A DNA stretch of 20,482 nucleotides. Origin: an uncultured Alphaproteobacteria bacterium. Lineage in GTDB: Bacteria; Pseudomonadota; Alphaproteobacteria; RF32; CAG-239. This document shows, in pieces, positions 1 to 5,039 of this stretch. The position numbers and the translations under genes were made by a program. The DNA is taken from assembly GCA_910577095.1 (NCBI GenBank), contig CAJTLY010000020.1:3922-24403 (forward strand), read 5' to 3'. The notes under the pieces were generated by a model. That model worked only from the letters and a program-made list of their open reading frames with translations, ran no database searches and was not told the origin of the DNA. How positions within the stretch are numbered: the first letter of the stretch is position 1; the number at the start of each line of letters is the position of its first letter.

Positions 1-63
1 GACAGGAGCGGCGTTGACGAGGCGTCAGCCGAGTTTTACGAAGCGACTCAGGCCTGCTCTTAA
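1..63 (+). CDS. C-terminal end of an unidentified protein (partial)
   Basis: Frame 1 is open from the window edge to a TAA at 61-63, giving 20 residues that end ...EFYEATQACS. Twenty codons are too few to recognise a family. Another plus frame stays open longer but runs into the tRNA, so this frame is preferred. A hairpin follows at 76-98 and then the tRNA, which agrees with a gene ending here. Low confidence because any short frame can be open by chance. Confidence 0.3.
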   Translation, partial: DRSGVDEASAEFYEATQACS

Positions 64-75
64 TTATTGTAAATT

Positions 76-98
76 GCACCGAAACGGATGGTCGGTGC
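76..98 (+). repeat. Inverted repeat between the partial gene and the tRNA
   Basis: GCACCGA at 76-82 and TCGGTGC at 92-98 are perfect 7-bp complements around a 9-nt loop. No T-run follows, so it is not a standard intrinsic terminator. It could be an mRNA 3'-end stabilising hairpin or a processing element ahead of the tRNA. I see no good promoter between this hairpin and the tRNA: TATATT at 106-111 lies too close to position 114 to serve. Confidence 0.4.
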
Positions 99-113
99 AG
101 GCGTATATATTAC

Positions 114-190
114 GGGCCCTTAGCTCAGTTGGTTAGAGCAGGCCGCTCATAACGGTCTGGTCGCCTGTTCGAGTCAGGCAGGGCCCACCA
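114..190 (+). tRNA. tRNA with CAT anticodon, most likely tRNA-Ile2 (lysidine type)
   Basis: A complete 77-nt cloverleaf. The acceptor stem pairs 114-120 with 180-186, the discriminator is A187 and CCA at 188-190 is encoded. The D-arm has the usual TAGCTCAGTTGG form, the anticodon stem GGCCG/CGGTC encloses loop CTCATAA with anticodon CAT at 148-150, and the T-stem is GCCTG/CAGGC. CAT anticodons belong to initiator Met, elongator Met or Ile2, where TilS converts C34 to lysidine so that AUA is read. The GGGCCCTTAGCTCAG start, the AGCAGGC D-stem side and the TGGTCGC variable region match bacterial tRNA-Ile2 from memory better than tRNA-Met. It ends directly at a terminator. Confidence 0.9.
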
Positions 191-218
191 AAAAACTCCC
201 TTTGCAGGGAGTTTTTTT
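190..218. terminator. Bidirectional intrinsic terminator after the tRNA
   Basis: AAAAACTCCC (191-200) pairs with GGGAGTTTTT (207-216) around a 6-nt loop, with T-runs on both strands. It ends the tRNA transcript on the plus strand and the convergent gene at 243-1070 on the minus strand. Confidence 0.85.
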
Positions 219-242
219 ATAACTGCGGCATTGTGTGCATGT

Positions 243-1070
243 TTATTTTTTTCTTTTCCACCTGAAAGTTTCTCCTTTTTCTTCTTTAGTCATTTCCGAT
301 TGGTCCGGAACAGGTGTTAATTTTTCGAAAAAGGTAGGATGTTTTTGCAATTCCCCTGCCACTTTAGCCGTTTCTTCGGATACGGCTGCAAAATATTTTT
401 CGGCGCAGGTAATAATAGAAGGAATTTTTTCCTCATCGGGGATTTTCATTTCAATCAGGCAATTTCTGATTTGCCGGTGCCATTTAACATTGTCAAAACG
501 AGAAACGGCAATTTTGATTGCGCTGTTAACCAAGGCTTCGGGAAAATCCTGAGCTGAAAAATTGTAGCTGATATCGGGATCAAAAAGATAAAAATCGATC
601 ATAGCTTCATAAGGATCAGGTCGGGGGTTTTCCGCAAAATGTTTGAGTGTCTGATCAAGCTGTTCGGAGTAATAGGCCGAGATCTTACGGATTTTTTCCA
701 GATCGAATTTTCCTTCCAGAAGATTTATTTTCTCTGTCTTAAAACCGTTAATGGTTTTTTCTTTGATTTGTAAAAGATTCATCTTCCCGTATATTTGTGT
801 CGCGAGTAATTCGGCTTGCATCATTCTGAGCGGATCTGTTTGGCGGAGCTGCTCTATTTGTGAACGTTGATCGGGGGAAGTGCTTTTTGTTCCCGCTAAG
901 TTTAAAATCAATGAATTGTTATAATCGGACATCAGCGCGGTATAAGCTAATTCATCCAGAACCGAATAAGTGTTTTTATCATGAAAGTCTTGTGCAAAAA
1001 CATGTGATGCACCCGCTATGACGGCAAAAAATTGAATACAAAATATATAACTTAACTTTAGTTTTCTCAT
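243..1070 (-). CDS. Exported protein of unknown function
   Basis: A 275-residue protein I do not recognise. Residues 1-26 form a Sec signal peptide: basic MRKLK, a hydrophobic core IFCIQFFAVIAGA, and a likely cleavage after HVFA before QDFHD. The mature part is mostly helical and charged, with no membrane segment. Two cysteines in the C-terminal third (in RNCLIEM and IITCAEKY) could form a disulfide in the periplasm. The C-terminus is very basic (RWKRKK). There is no strong Shine-Dalgarno sequence (GAGAAAG lies about 10 nt upstream). It stands alone, convergent with the tRNA and sharing its terminator, and divergent from the MmcQ/YjbR-like gene. The reading frame is long, intact and begins with a clear signal peptide, so the gene is very likely real although its function is open. 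Confidence 0.8.
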   Translation of the reverse strand: MRKLKLSYIFCIQFFAVIAGASHVFAQDFHDKNTYSVLDELAYTALMSDYNNSLILNLAGTKSTSPDQRSQIEQLRQTDPLRMMQAELLATQIYGKMNLLQIKEKTINGFKTEKINLLEGKFDLEKIRKISAYYSEQLDQTLKHFAENPRPDPYEAMIDFYLFDPDISYNFSAQDFPEALVNSAIKIAVSRFDNVKWHRQIRNCLIEMKIPDEEKIPSIITCAEKYFAAVSEETAKVAGELQKHPTFFEKLTPVPDQSEMTKEEKGETFRWKRKK

Positions 1071-1108
1071 TTTAACAGCTTTCTCAAAAACACTACTGAT
1101 AACAATTC

Positions 1109-1124
1109 ATATAATATATTATAT
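1109..1124. repeat. 16-bp all-A/T perfect palindrome upstream of the exported protein
   Basis: ATATAATATATTATAT is its own reverse complement. It lies 39-54 nt upstream of the minus-strand start at 1070 and supplies TAATAT/TATAAT-like -10 hexamers for that gene, with TTGCAA as a possible -35 farther upstream. The symmetry may just reflect a very AT-rich promoter. Confidence 0.4.
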
Positions 1125-1183
1125 AAACTCTCAGGTTTTGCAAGCATGATCCGTTGTCACGGTCGATGGAGGGCGAAATTGTT

Positions 1184-1212
1184 TTGACGGCGACGGAGAG
1201 ATGGGCTAAAAT
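1184..1212 (+). promoter_or_regulatory. Sigma70-type promoter of the MmcQ/YjbR-like gene
   Basis: TTGACG (1184-1189) and TAAAAT (1207-1212) are separated by exactly 17 bp. Predicted transcription starts near 1219, about 16 nt before ATG 1235, with GAGG at 1226-1229 as ribosome binding site. This decides against an in-frame TTG start at 1154, which would lie upstream of the promoter. Confidence 0.7.
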
Positions 1213-1234
1213 AACAAGAGCTTTTGAGGGGAAA

Positions 1235-1903
1235 ATGATGTTTCGTCAATCTGCATTTGAAAATAAAACCGTTGTTCGGAGCCGACTGTCTTCTTTCGGT
1301 TTTGTACGCGAACCTGACGGTTATGTTTACCGGGCGGCAATCGCCGACGGTCAGTTGAAAATCGCGGTAAAAGTTTTGGACAGCGGCAAGGTCAAAACAA
1401 CCGTTTATGATCCCGATACCGGAGACGAATACGTTTTGCACTTAACCGATGCCGTCGGCGCTTTTGTCGGCAAGGTCCGCACCAATTGTGCGGAGATCAT
1501 GCAAAAAATTGCCGACAATTGTTTTGAATCAAAAGTTTTTACAAGCGATTATGCCGATAAGATCATTGAACACATTGGGGAAAAATATCAGGACCGACTT
1601 GAGTTTTTGTGGGAAAAATTTCCGCAAAACGCGATAATTCGTCGGCCGGATACTCAAAAATGGTACGTCTTGTTGTTGACGGTAAAAAGGCAAAGCATCG
1701 GACTTGCAGGGGAACAGACGATTGAAATTGTTGACCTGAGGATGAAGCCCGAAGATATCGAATCCTTAGTCGACGGTTGCAAATATTTTCCCGGATATCA
1801 TATGAACAAACGCCACTGGATTACGATTTGCCTGGACGGTTCGGTTCCGCTTGAGGAAATTTATCAACGCATTGAGCAAAGTTATCATCTGGCGGCGAAA
1901 TAA
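1235..1903 (+). CDS. MmcQ/YjbR family protein with an extra N-terminal domain
   Basis: The start chosen is the ATG at 1235 (a second ATG follows at 1238), because GAGG is 5 nt upstream and a promoter lies at 1184-1212; this gives 222 residues. The frame is open back to a TTG at 1154, which would add 27 residues without a ribosome binding site. The last ~95 residues carry the MmcQ/YjbR (CyaY-like fold) pattern: a platform helix ending in FPQNAIIRRPDTQKWYVLLLTV, a strand with IEIVDLRMKP, then FPGYHMNKRHWITI and a final amphipathic helix. This family has a double-wing fold and is often called DNA-binding, but its biochemical role is not established. The usual length is about 110-120 residues. 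Here about 100 further N-terminal residues (RSRLSSFGFV...YRAAIADGQLKIAVKV) precede it and may be a second alpha/beta module. The gene is monocistronic, ending just before the MerR-type promoter. Confidence 0.8.
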   Translation: MMFRQSAFENKTVVRSRLSSFGFVREPDGYVYRAAIADGQLKIAVKVLDSGKVKTTVYDPDTGDEYVLHLTDAVGAFVGKVRTNCAEIMQKIADNCFESKVFTSDYADKIIEHIGEKYQDRLEFLWEKFPQNAIIRRPDTQKWYVLLLTVKRQSIGLAGEQTIEIVDLRMKPEDIESLVDGCKYFPGYHMNKRHWITICLDGSVPLEEIYQRIEQSYHLAAK

Positions 1904-1949
1904 CGGCCGCCTCTTTTCCGTGTCGATGTAAAAAATTTTAAAAAAGATC

Positions 1950-1980
1950 TTGACTTCGAGTTAACTCTAAAGATTAGACT
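1950..1980 (+). promoter_or_regulatory. MerR-family-type promoter/operator (19-bp spacer with dyad)
   Basis: TTGACT (1950-1955) and TAGACT (1975-1980) are separated by 19 bp, not 17. Inside the spacer GAGTTAACTC (1958-1967) is a perfect palindrome, extended to matching TT/AA at 1955-1970. An over-long spacer holding a dyad is the hallmark of promoters that MerR-family activators untwist. The regulator itself is not in this window. The target is the two-gene operon starting at 2010. Confidence 0.7.
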
Positions 1981-2009
1981 GTATCATTATCACTTTGGGA
2001 GATTGAATA

Positions 2010-2864
2010 ATGAGCTTGATAAAATATGCCGTTGTCCTTTGCCTGATATTGTTCGGCGAAGCGGCATCGGCTCAGCAAACAGGAGGAAACATGACAAGAG
2101 AACAACGGGCCGATCAAACATACAAACAATTGTTTGCAGCCGAAAGAACGCCTGATCCGACCGATCCCGAATTGCTGGAGATTCTGCAAAGGTTTATTTT
2201 CGGAGAAGTTTTTTATGTCGGTGAAGCGGATCCGAAAATGCGTGAATTGATCACGGTGGTTTCGCTGACGACATTGCAAACTTTGCCGCAGTTGAAAGCA
2301 CATATCAATGCCGCACTGAACGTCGGCAACACGCCGTCGGAAATTCGCGAGTCAATCTACGGTTGTGCACCTTTTATCGGCTTTCCGCGCACGTTAAATG
2401 CCGTCGGGGTGTTTAATCAGGTGATGCGGGAACGCGGGATTGAACTGCCGCTCGAAAACGCGGCTGCGGTCAATGAGGAAAACCGGTTGGAAAAAGGGGC
2501 AGCAATTCAGACAGCTCTTTACGGCGATGAGGTCAAGACGGCGATGGAAACGCTGCCGGACCAATATAAGGATAAAGTGCCCGAAATTCTGACCGGATTT
2601 TGTTTTGGCGATTTTTATACCCGTAAAGGGCTTACTCTGCAACAACGCGAGTTGCTGGCCCTGGTCACTTTGACGGCACTCGGCGCCGAGAAACAATTGC
2701 CGGCTCACATTATGGGCAATTTGAAAGCCGGCAATGACAAACAGACTTTGTTGGCGGCGATGGTGCAGACGATTCCGTATATCGGGCTTCCCAACGCTTT
2801 GACCGCAATTAATCTGATCAAAGAAACCGAAGTCGAAAATTATCAACCGATCTATCGCAAATAA
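2010..2864 (+). CDS. Exported carboxymuconolactone-decarboxylase-like protein with two CMD domains
   Basis: A 284-residue protein. Residues 1-21 are a Sec signal peptide (core VVLCLILFG, cleavage after ASA before QQ). Two tandem CMD domains follow, about residues 50-140 and 175-270. Each has the helix pair and conserved RELITVVSLTTL...KAHINAALNVG (His98) or RELLALVTLTAL...PAHIMGNLKAG (His233) segments. Both lack the CxxC of the AhpD peroxidase branch, so they belong with the gamma-carboxymuconolactone decarboxylase branch; the real substrate is unknown. GGGAG lies 8 nt before ATG 2010. A second, stronger-looking AGGAGG (2081-2086) precedes an in-frame ATG at 2091 just after the signal peptide, so a cytosolic form is possible. 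It is 33 nt upstream of a flavodoxin gene in the same operon, behind the MerR-type promoter. CMD-flavodoxin clusters under MerR-type control are a familiar stress or quinone-response arrangement; that role is inferred here. Confidence 0.85.
   Translation: MSLIKYAVVLCLILFGEAASAQQTGGNMTREQRADQTYKQLFAAERTPDPTDPELLEILQRFIFGEVFYVGEADPKMRELITVVSLTTLQTLPQLKAHINAALNVGNTPSEIRESIYGCAPFIGFPRTLNAVGVFNQVMRERGIELPLENAAAVNEENRLEKGAAIQTALYGDEVKTAMETLPDQYKDKVPEILTGFCFGDFYTRKGLTLQQRELLALVTLTALGAEKQLPAHIMGNLKAGNDKQTLLAAMVQTIPYIGLPNALTAINLIKETEVENYQPIYRK
2081..2093 (+). promoter_or_regulatory. Internal Shine-Dalgarno and possible second start inside the CMD gene
   Basis: AGGAGG (2081-2086) is a full Shine-Dalgarno core 4 nt before an in-frame ATG (2091-2093, Met28). 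The protein from there begins MTREQRADQTYK and has both CMD domains but no signal peptide. The spacing is slightly short. The motif also encodes part of the QTGG linker, so coincidence is possible. Confidence 0.4.
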
Positions 2865-2897
2865 AGAACAACTGTTTGAAAATAAAGGAGAATAAAG

Positions 2898-3464
2898 ATG
2901 AAAAGAATCCGGTTATTCAGTGCGGCGGCCCTTTTAATGACAGCCTTCTCAGCTCCGGTCGGCGCCGCACCGGACCAACAAGAAACAAACGCGCCTAAAG
3001 TTTTGATTGCTTATTATTCCTACAGCGGCAATACCAAAGAAGTGGCGGCGGCGATTCAGAAACAAACCGGCGGCGATCTGTTTGAAATCAAAGCCGAAGG
3101 AACTTATCCGGAATCGTACCGGGAAATGAGCCGGCAGGTTCAACAGGAACTGCGAGACGGTTTTCGTCCCCGTTTAACCGCTGTGGTTGACGACATTTCC
3201 CGTTATGACGTTATTTTTATCGGTTCGCCGGTTTGGTGGGGAACCGTTACGCCGCAAGTAAGCAGTTTTTTGGAAAGTCACGATCTGGCGGGAAAAACGG
3301 TTATTCCGTTTATCACCCACGGCGGCGGCGGTGCCGCAAATACAATTCGAGACATGACAGCCATCTGCAGAGGTTGCAAGGTGCAGTCGGACGGATGGGT
3401 CGGTTACGGCAGCCGGACGACGGGGCTTTCCGGCTGGCTGAAAGGATTGAAAACATCAAAGTGA
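2898..3464 (+). CDS. Exported flavodoxin-like protein
   Basis: 188 residues. The start is set by AAGGAG (2885-2890) 7 nt before the ATG. Residues 1-23 are a Sec signal peptide (MKRIR, core LFSAAALLMTAFSA, cleavage near VGA/AP) without a twin-arginine motif. The rest is a flavodoxin fold: beta-1 and FMN phosphate loop VLIAYYSYSGNTKEVA (Ser41-Thr46), the FMN-stacking segment IGSPVWWGTVTP (residues 108-119) and the third loop ITHGGGGAANT (139-149). This matches the flavodoxin_4 type, short-chain and lacking a reductase domain. Flavodoxins carry one or two electrons on FMN. One with a Sec signal must acquire FMN outside the cytosol or bind it after export, which is unusual but seen in predicted exported flavodoxins. 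A CRGC pair (157-160) could be redox-active. It is second in the operon with the exported CMD protein and ends at a terminator. Confidence 0.85.
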   Translation: MKRIRLFSAAALLMTAFSAPVGAAPDQQETNAPKVLIAYYSYSGNTKEVAAAIQKQTGGDLFEIKAEGTYPESYREMSRQVQQELRDGFRPRLTAVVDDISRYDVIFIGSPVWWGTVTPQVSSFLESHDLAGKTVIPFITHGGGGAANTIRDMTAICRGCKVQSDGWVGYGSRTTGLSGWLKGLKTSK

Positions 3465-3494
3465 AACAAGCGGAAAGCGTTTCGGATTAAAATG

Positions 3495-3523
3495 ATGCCC
3501 GGGAGACGAGTCCGGGCATTTTT
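3495..3523 (+). terminator. Intrinsic terminator of the CMD-flavodoxin operon
   Basis: ATGCCCGG (3495-3502) pairs with CCGGGCAT (3512-3519) around a 9-nt loop, followed by a T-run to 3523. It lies between convergent genes, and a weaker T-rich stretch on the minus strand may let it serve the flavodoxin at 3543-3980 too. Confidence 0.85.
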
Positions 3524-3542
3524 GAAAGCAAATACAGATTGA

Positions 3543-3980
3543 TCAGGCTTTGAGGCGGTTGGCAACATTGTTGATCCAGTTGTCAAAGGTGTCTTCGAAG
3601 TCACCGTCGGCTTTTTCCAGTTCCAGCAGACGTTCTGCGCCGTCTTTGGCCAGATATTCGTCAAAGTCAATTGCGGCTTGGCAAAAGTGTTCGTAATAAG
3701 ATTCTCCCAAACCCAGTACCGCGTATTTGGAATTTGACAAATCAAGATCGGCCGTTTGCAGTTCATCATGCAGTTCTTGGGCATTTGACGGCGGTTCTCC
3801 GTCATTCCAGGTACTGGTAATCATGAGAATATAAGGCATTTGTTCGAGGTCCTGAGCCTTGACGTCTTCCATATTCAAAACCTCGGCCTGCACACCCGCG
3901 CCTTCCAGTGCCTGTTGGGCCTGATGAGCGAGAGTTTCCGAATTGCCGGTTTCGGTGCCGTATAAGATTTTTACTTCCAT
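3543..3980 (-). CDS. Cytosolic flavodoxin (MioC/diflavin-reductase-like domain)
   Basis: 145 residues with no signal peptide. It is a single flavodoxin domain: phosphate loop YGTETGNSETLA (residues 7-18; Thr9, Thr11, Asn13, Ser14), the 50s/60s loop ITSTWNDGEPPSNAQEL (54-70), and the third FMN loop AVLGLGESYYEHFCQA (87-102) followed by DFDEYLAKDGAERL. This pattern is closest to MioC and to the FMN domains of CysJ and other diflavin reductases, rather than to classical NifF/FldA, and the protein is strongly acidic as these are. It would carry electrons on FMN to a partner not encoded nearby. GGAGAAAAG precedes the ATG. The predicted promoter at 4052-4080 starts the transcript at a hairpin (4005-4047), so expression may be controlled in the leader. 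Confidence 0.9.
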   Translation of the reverse strand: MEVKILYGTETGNSETLAHQAQQALEGAGVQAEVLNMEDVKAQDLEQMPYILMITSTWNDGEPPSNAQELHDELQTADLDLSNSKYAVLGLGESYYEHFCQAAIDFDEYLAKDGAERLLELEKADGDFEDTFDNWINNVANRLKA

Positions 3981-4004
3981 TCTTTTCTCCGTTGCTGAAA
4001 AAAC

Positions 4005-4047
4005 AAAGCCTGCCGGTTGAAATATTTTAAGCGGGAAGGCAGGCTTT
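4005..4047 (-). promoter_or_regulatory. Leader hairpin with U-run upstream of the flavodoxin
   Basis: Perfect 10-bp arms AAAGCCTGCC (4005-4014) and GGCAGGCTTT (4038-4047) enclose a 23-nt AT-rich loop. Read on the minus strand the 3' arm is followed by GTTTTTT, so it looks like an intrinsic terminator 24 nt before the flavodoxin ATG. It could end the transcript from 4288-4527 or act as an attenuator or 5' stabilising stem for the flavodoxin mRNA. Confidence 0.65.
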
Positions 4048-4051
4048 GACG

Positions 4052-4080
4052 AGTTTAAAGATATTTTAAAGACTTTCCAA
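4052..4080 (-). promoter_or_regulatory. Candidate promoter of the cytosolic flavodoxin
   Basis: On the minus strand TTGGAA (4080-4075) and TAAACT (4057-4052) are 17 bp apart. Each hexamer matches the sigma70 consensus at four of six positions. Predicted transcription starts near 4046, the first bases of the leader hairpin. Confidence 0.45.
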
Positions 4081-4171
4081 GGCCCGCCGTTTTTTACGGT
4101 TTCTGTCAGAAATGAAATGTTTTGACGGACCTTGAAAATTCTGTCAGTTTAGATGAAGCAAAGCGCCCGGA

Positions 4172-4194
4172 AAGCTTCGAGGAAGCTTCTTTTT
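4172..4194 (+). terminator. Orphan plus-strand terminator-like hairpin
   Basis: AAGCTTC (4172-4178), GAG, GAAGCTT (4182-4188), then CTTTTT. The stem is perfect but AT-rich, with a 3-nt loop, and the T-run is on the plus strand only. No plus-strand gene ends here, so it may end an unannotated small RNA or be fortuitous. Confidence 0.4.
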
Positions 4195-4287
4195 CGCCTG
4201 CCGCAAATAAAATAATCATCAACAGCGGCAATTTCTACAGTTTGCTTATATAAATTTTGCTGCTTTGTAAAAAGGCGGAAGATATGT

Positions 4288-4527
4288 TCAGTGTTTGGTC
4301 GGTTCTTCTCCGCTTTGGTCCGGAAAGTCGGGATCCGCGTCGGAATCCTTTGAGGAATTTATATTTTCGAGCGCTTTTTCCTCACTGAAGTAACGACGTT
4401 CGTAAAATTCGGCTTTTTTGCCGGGATTATAACCGGATACCGGCCGAAAATAGCCCATAATGCGAGTCCATATCTCACATTTTTGTCTTTCTTTGTTTTT
4501 TAATTTTGTTTCGCCTTCGACTGTCAT
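4288..4527 (-). CDS. Small stand-alone NrdD glycyl-radical-domain-like protein
   Basis: 79 residues. Positions 16-45 (CEIWTRIMGY, then FRPVSGYNPGKKAEFYERRYF) match the extreme C-terminus of class III (anaerobic) ribonucleoside-triphosphate reductase NrdD, the segment R-[VI]-x-G-Y...RPV..(W/Y)N.GK..EF..R that carries the glycyl radical; Gly25 is the equivalent residue. The full enzyme is several hundred residues and nothing upstream restores it, so this is a free domain. Only one cysteine (Cys17) is left, not the four of the NrdD zinc ribbon. The tail (residues 50-79) is acidic and low in complexity. The ATG is 1 nt after the stop of the NlpE-like lipoprotein (TAA-A-ATG), implying translational coupling. 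By analogy to YfiD/GrcA it could be a spare radical domain; that is inference. Alternatives are a regulator derived from NrdD or a relict, though an intact start and frame argue against a relict. Confidence 0.75.
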   Translation of the reverse strand: MTVEGETKLKNKERQKCEIWTRIMGYFRPVSGYNPGKKAEFYERRYFSEEKALENINSSKDSDADPDFPDQSGEEPTKH

Positions 4528-4528
4528 T

Positions 4529-4906
4529 TTACTTTCCGTTACATTGTTTCGTTTTTTTCAAAATGTAGTAGTCGGCCAGAGCGCCGGTGATCTCCTGTTT
4601 CTCGCTGTCCAGCCGTCGCAGTTGTCCCGGTTCGGCTTTGTAATAGGATATTTCGTCGCCGCTCTTGAGTTCGATCAGATCGCCGTTTTGGCTGTAGGTG
4701 CCTTGTTCGTAAAAAGTGCCGTCCTCGGCATCTATATAGACCAGTTTGTTTTCAAACTTATTGTCCGGTCCCAGACGGACGGTCATCTCGATGCCCGGGC
4801 CGTCGGCGGCCGGAAGGGTGCCGTTGTAAGTGCCGCAGGTTTCGTTGCTTTTGGAGCAGCCGCTCAATACGGCGGCACCGATAAGCAGATAAAACAGTTT
4901 GTTCAT
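4529..4906 (-). CDS. NlpE-like outer-membrane lipoprotein
   Basis: The start is ATG 4906, because AAGGAG lies just upstream and the protein then opens with a lipoprotein signal; the frame continues 50 codons farther without support. 125 residues: signal MNKLFYLLIGAAVLSGC with lipobox LSGC (lipidated Cys17) and Ser at +2, as for outer-membrane sorting. Residues 24-117 match the NlpE N-terminal beta-barrel domain: GTYNGTLPAADGPGIEMTVRLGPDNKF, YEQGTYSQNGDLIELKSGD, YYKAEPGQLRRLD. In Escherichia coli NlpE the loop reads CADC, a Cys pair linked to copper and redox sensing for the Cpx system; here it is AADG, so that function is probably lost. Cys24 and Cys122 could instead form a disulfide. It overlaps functionally with the downstream NrdD-like gene by coupling, an odd pairing of an envelope and a cytosolic protein. 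Confidence 0.8.
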   Translation of the reverse strand: MNKLFYLLIGAAVLSGCSKSNETCGTYNGTLPAADGPGIEMTVRLGPDNKFENKLVYIDAEDGTFYEQGTYSQNGDLIELKSGDEISYYKAEPGQLRRLDSEKQEITGALADYYILKKTKQCNGK

Positions 4907-5000
4907 TTCTTTCTCCTTCTTTTTTGTTTGAAATAATATGCTTTTGCCGAAAAACATCCTTACCTTTAGTTTAATCCCGTTATTGTACAAGCGACAATAA

Positions 5001-5031
5001 AAAAAACGCCGCGTTGACGGCGGCGTTTTTT
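5001..5031. terminator. Strong terminator after the RND pump operon
   Basis: ACGCCGC (5006-5012) pairs with GCGGCGT (5020-5026), flanked by A/T runs on both sides. On the minus strand it is followed by eight T residues and ends the tetR-adaptor-pump transcript 10 nt after the pump stop codon. It also insulates the lipoprotein gene downstream. Confidence 0.9.
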
Positions 5032-5039
5032 CCGGGAAC

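Larger units (their letters stand above)
3981..4287. other. 307-bp intergenic region with leader hairpin, promoter and orphan terminator
   Basis: No convincing coding frame. It holds the flavodoxin leader hairpin (4005-4047) and promoter (4052-4080). TTCTGTCAG occurs twice as a direct repeat (4101-4109 and 4139-4147), the first within TTTCTG-T-CAGAAA (4100-4112). A hairpin with a T-run facing the plus strand lies at 4172-4194. The remainder, 4195-4287, is AT-rich and shows nothing clear. Confidence 0.5.
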
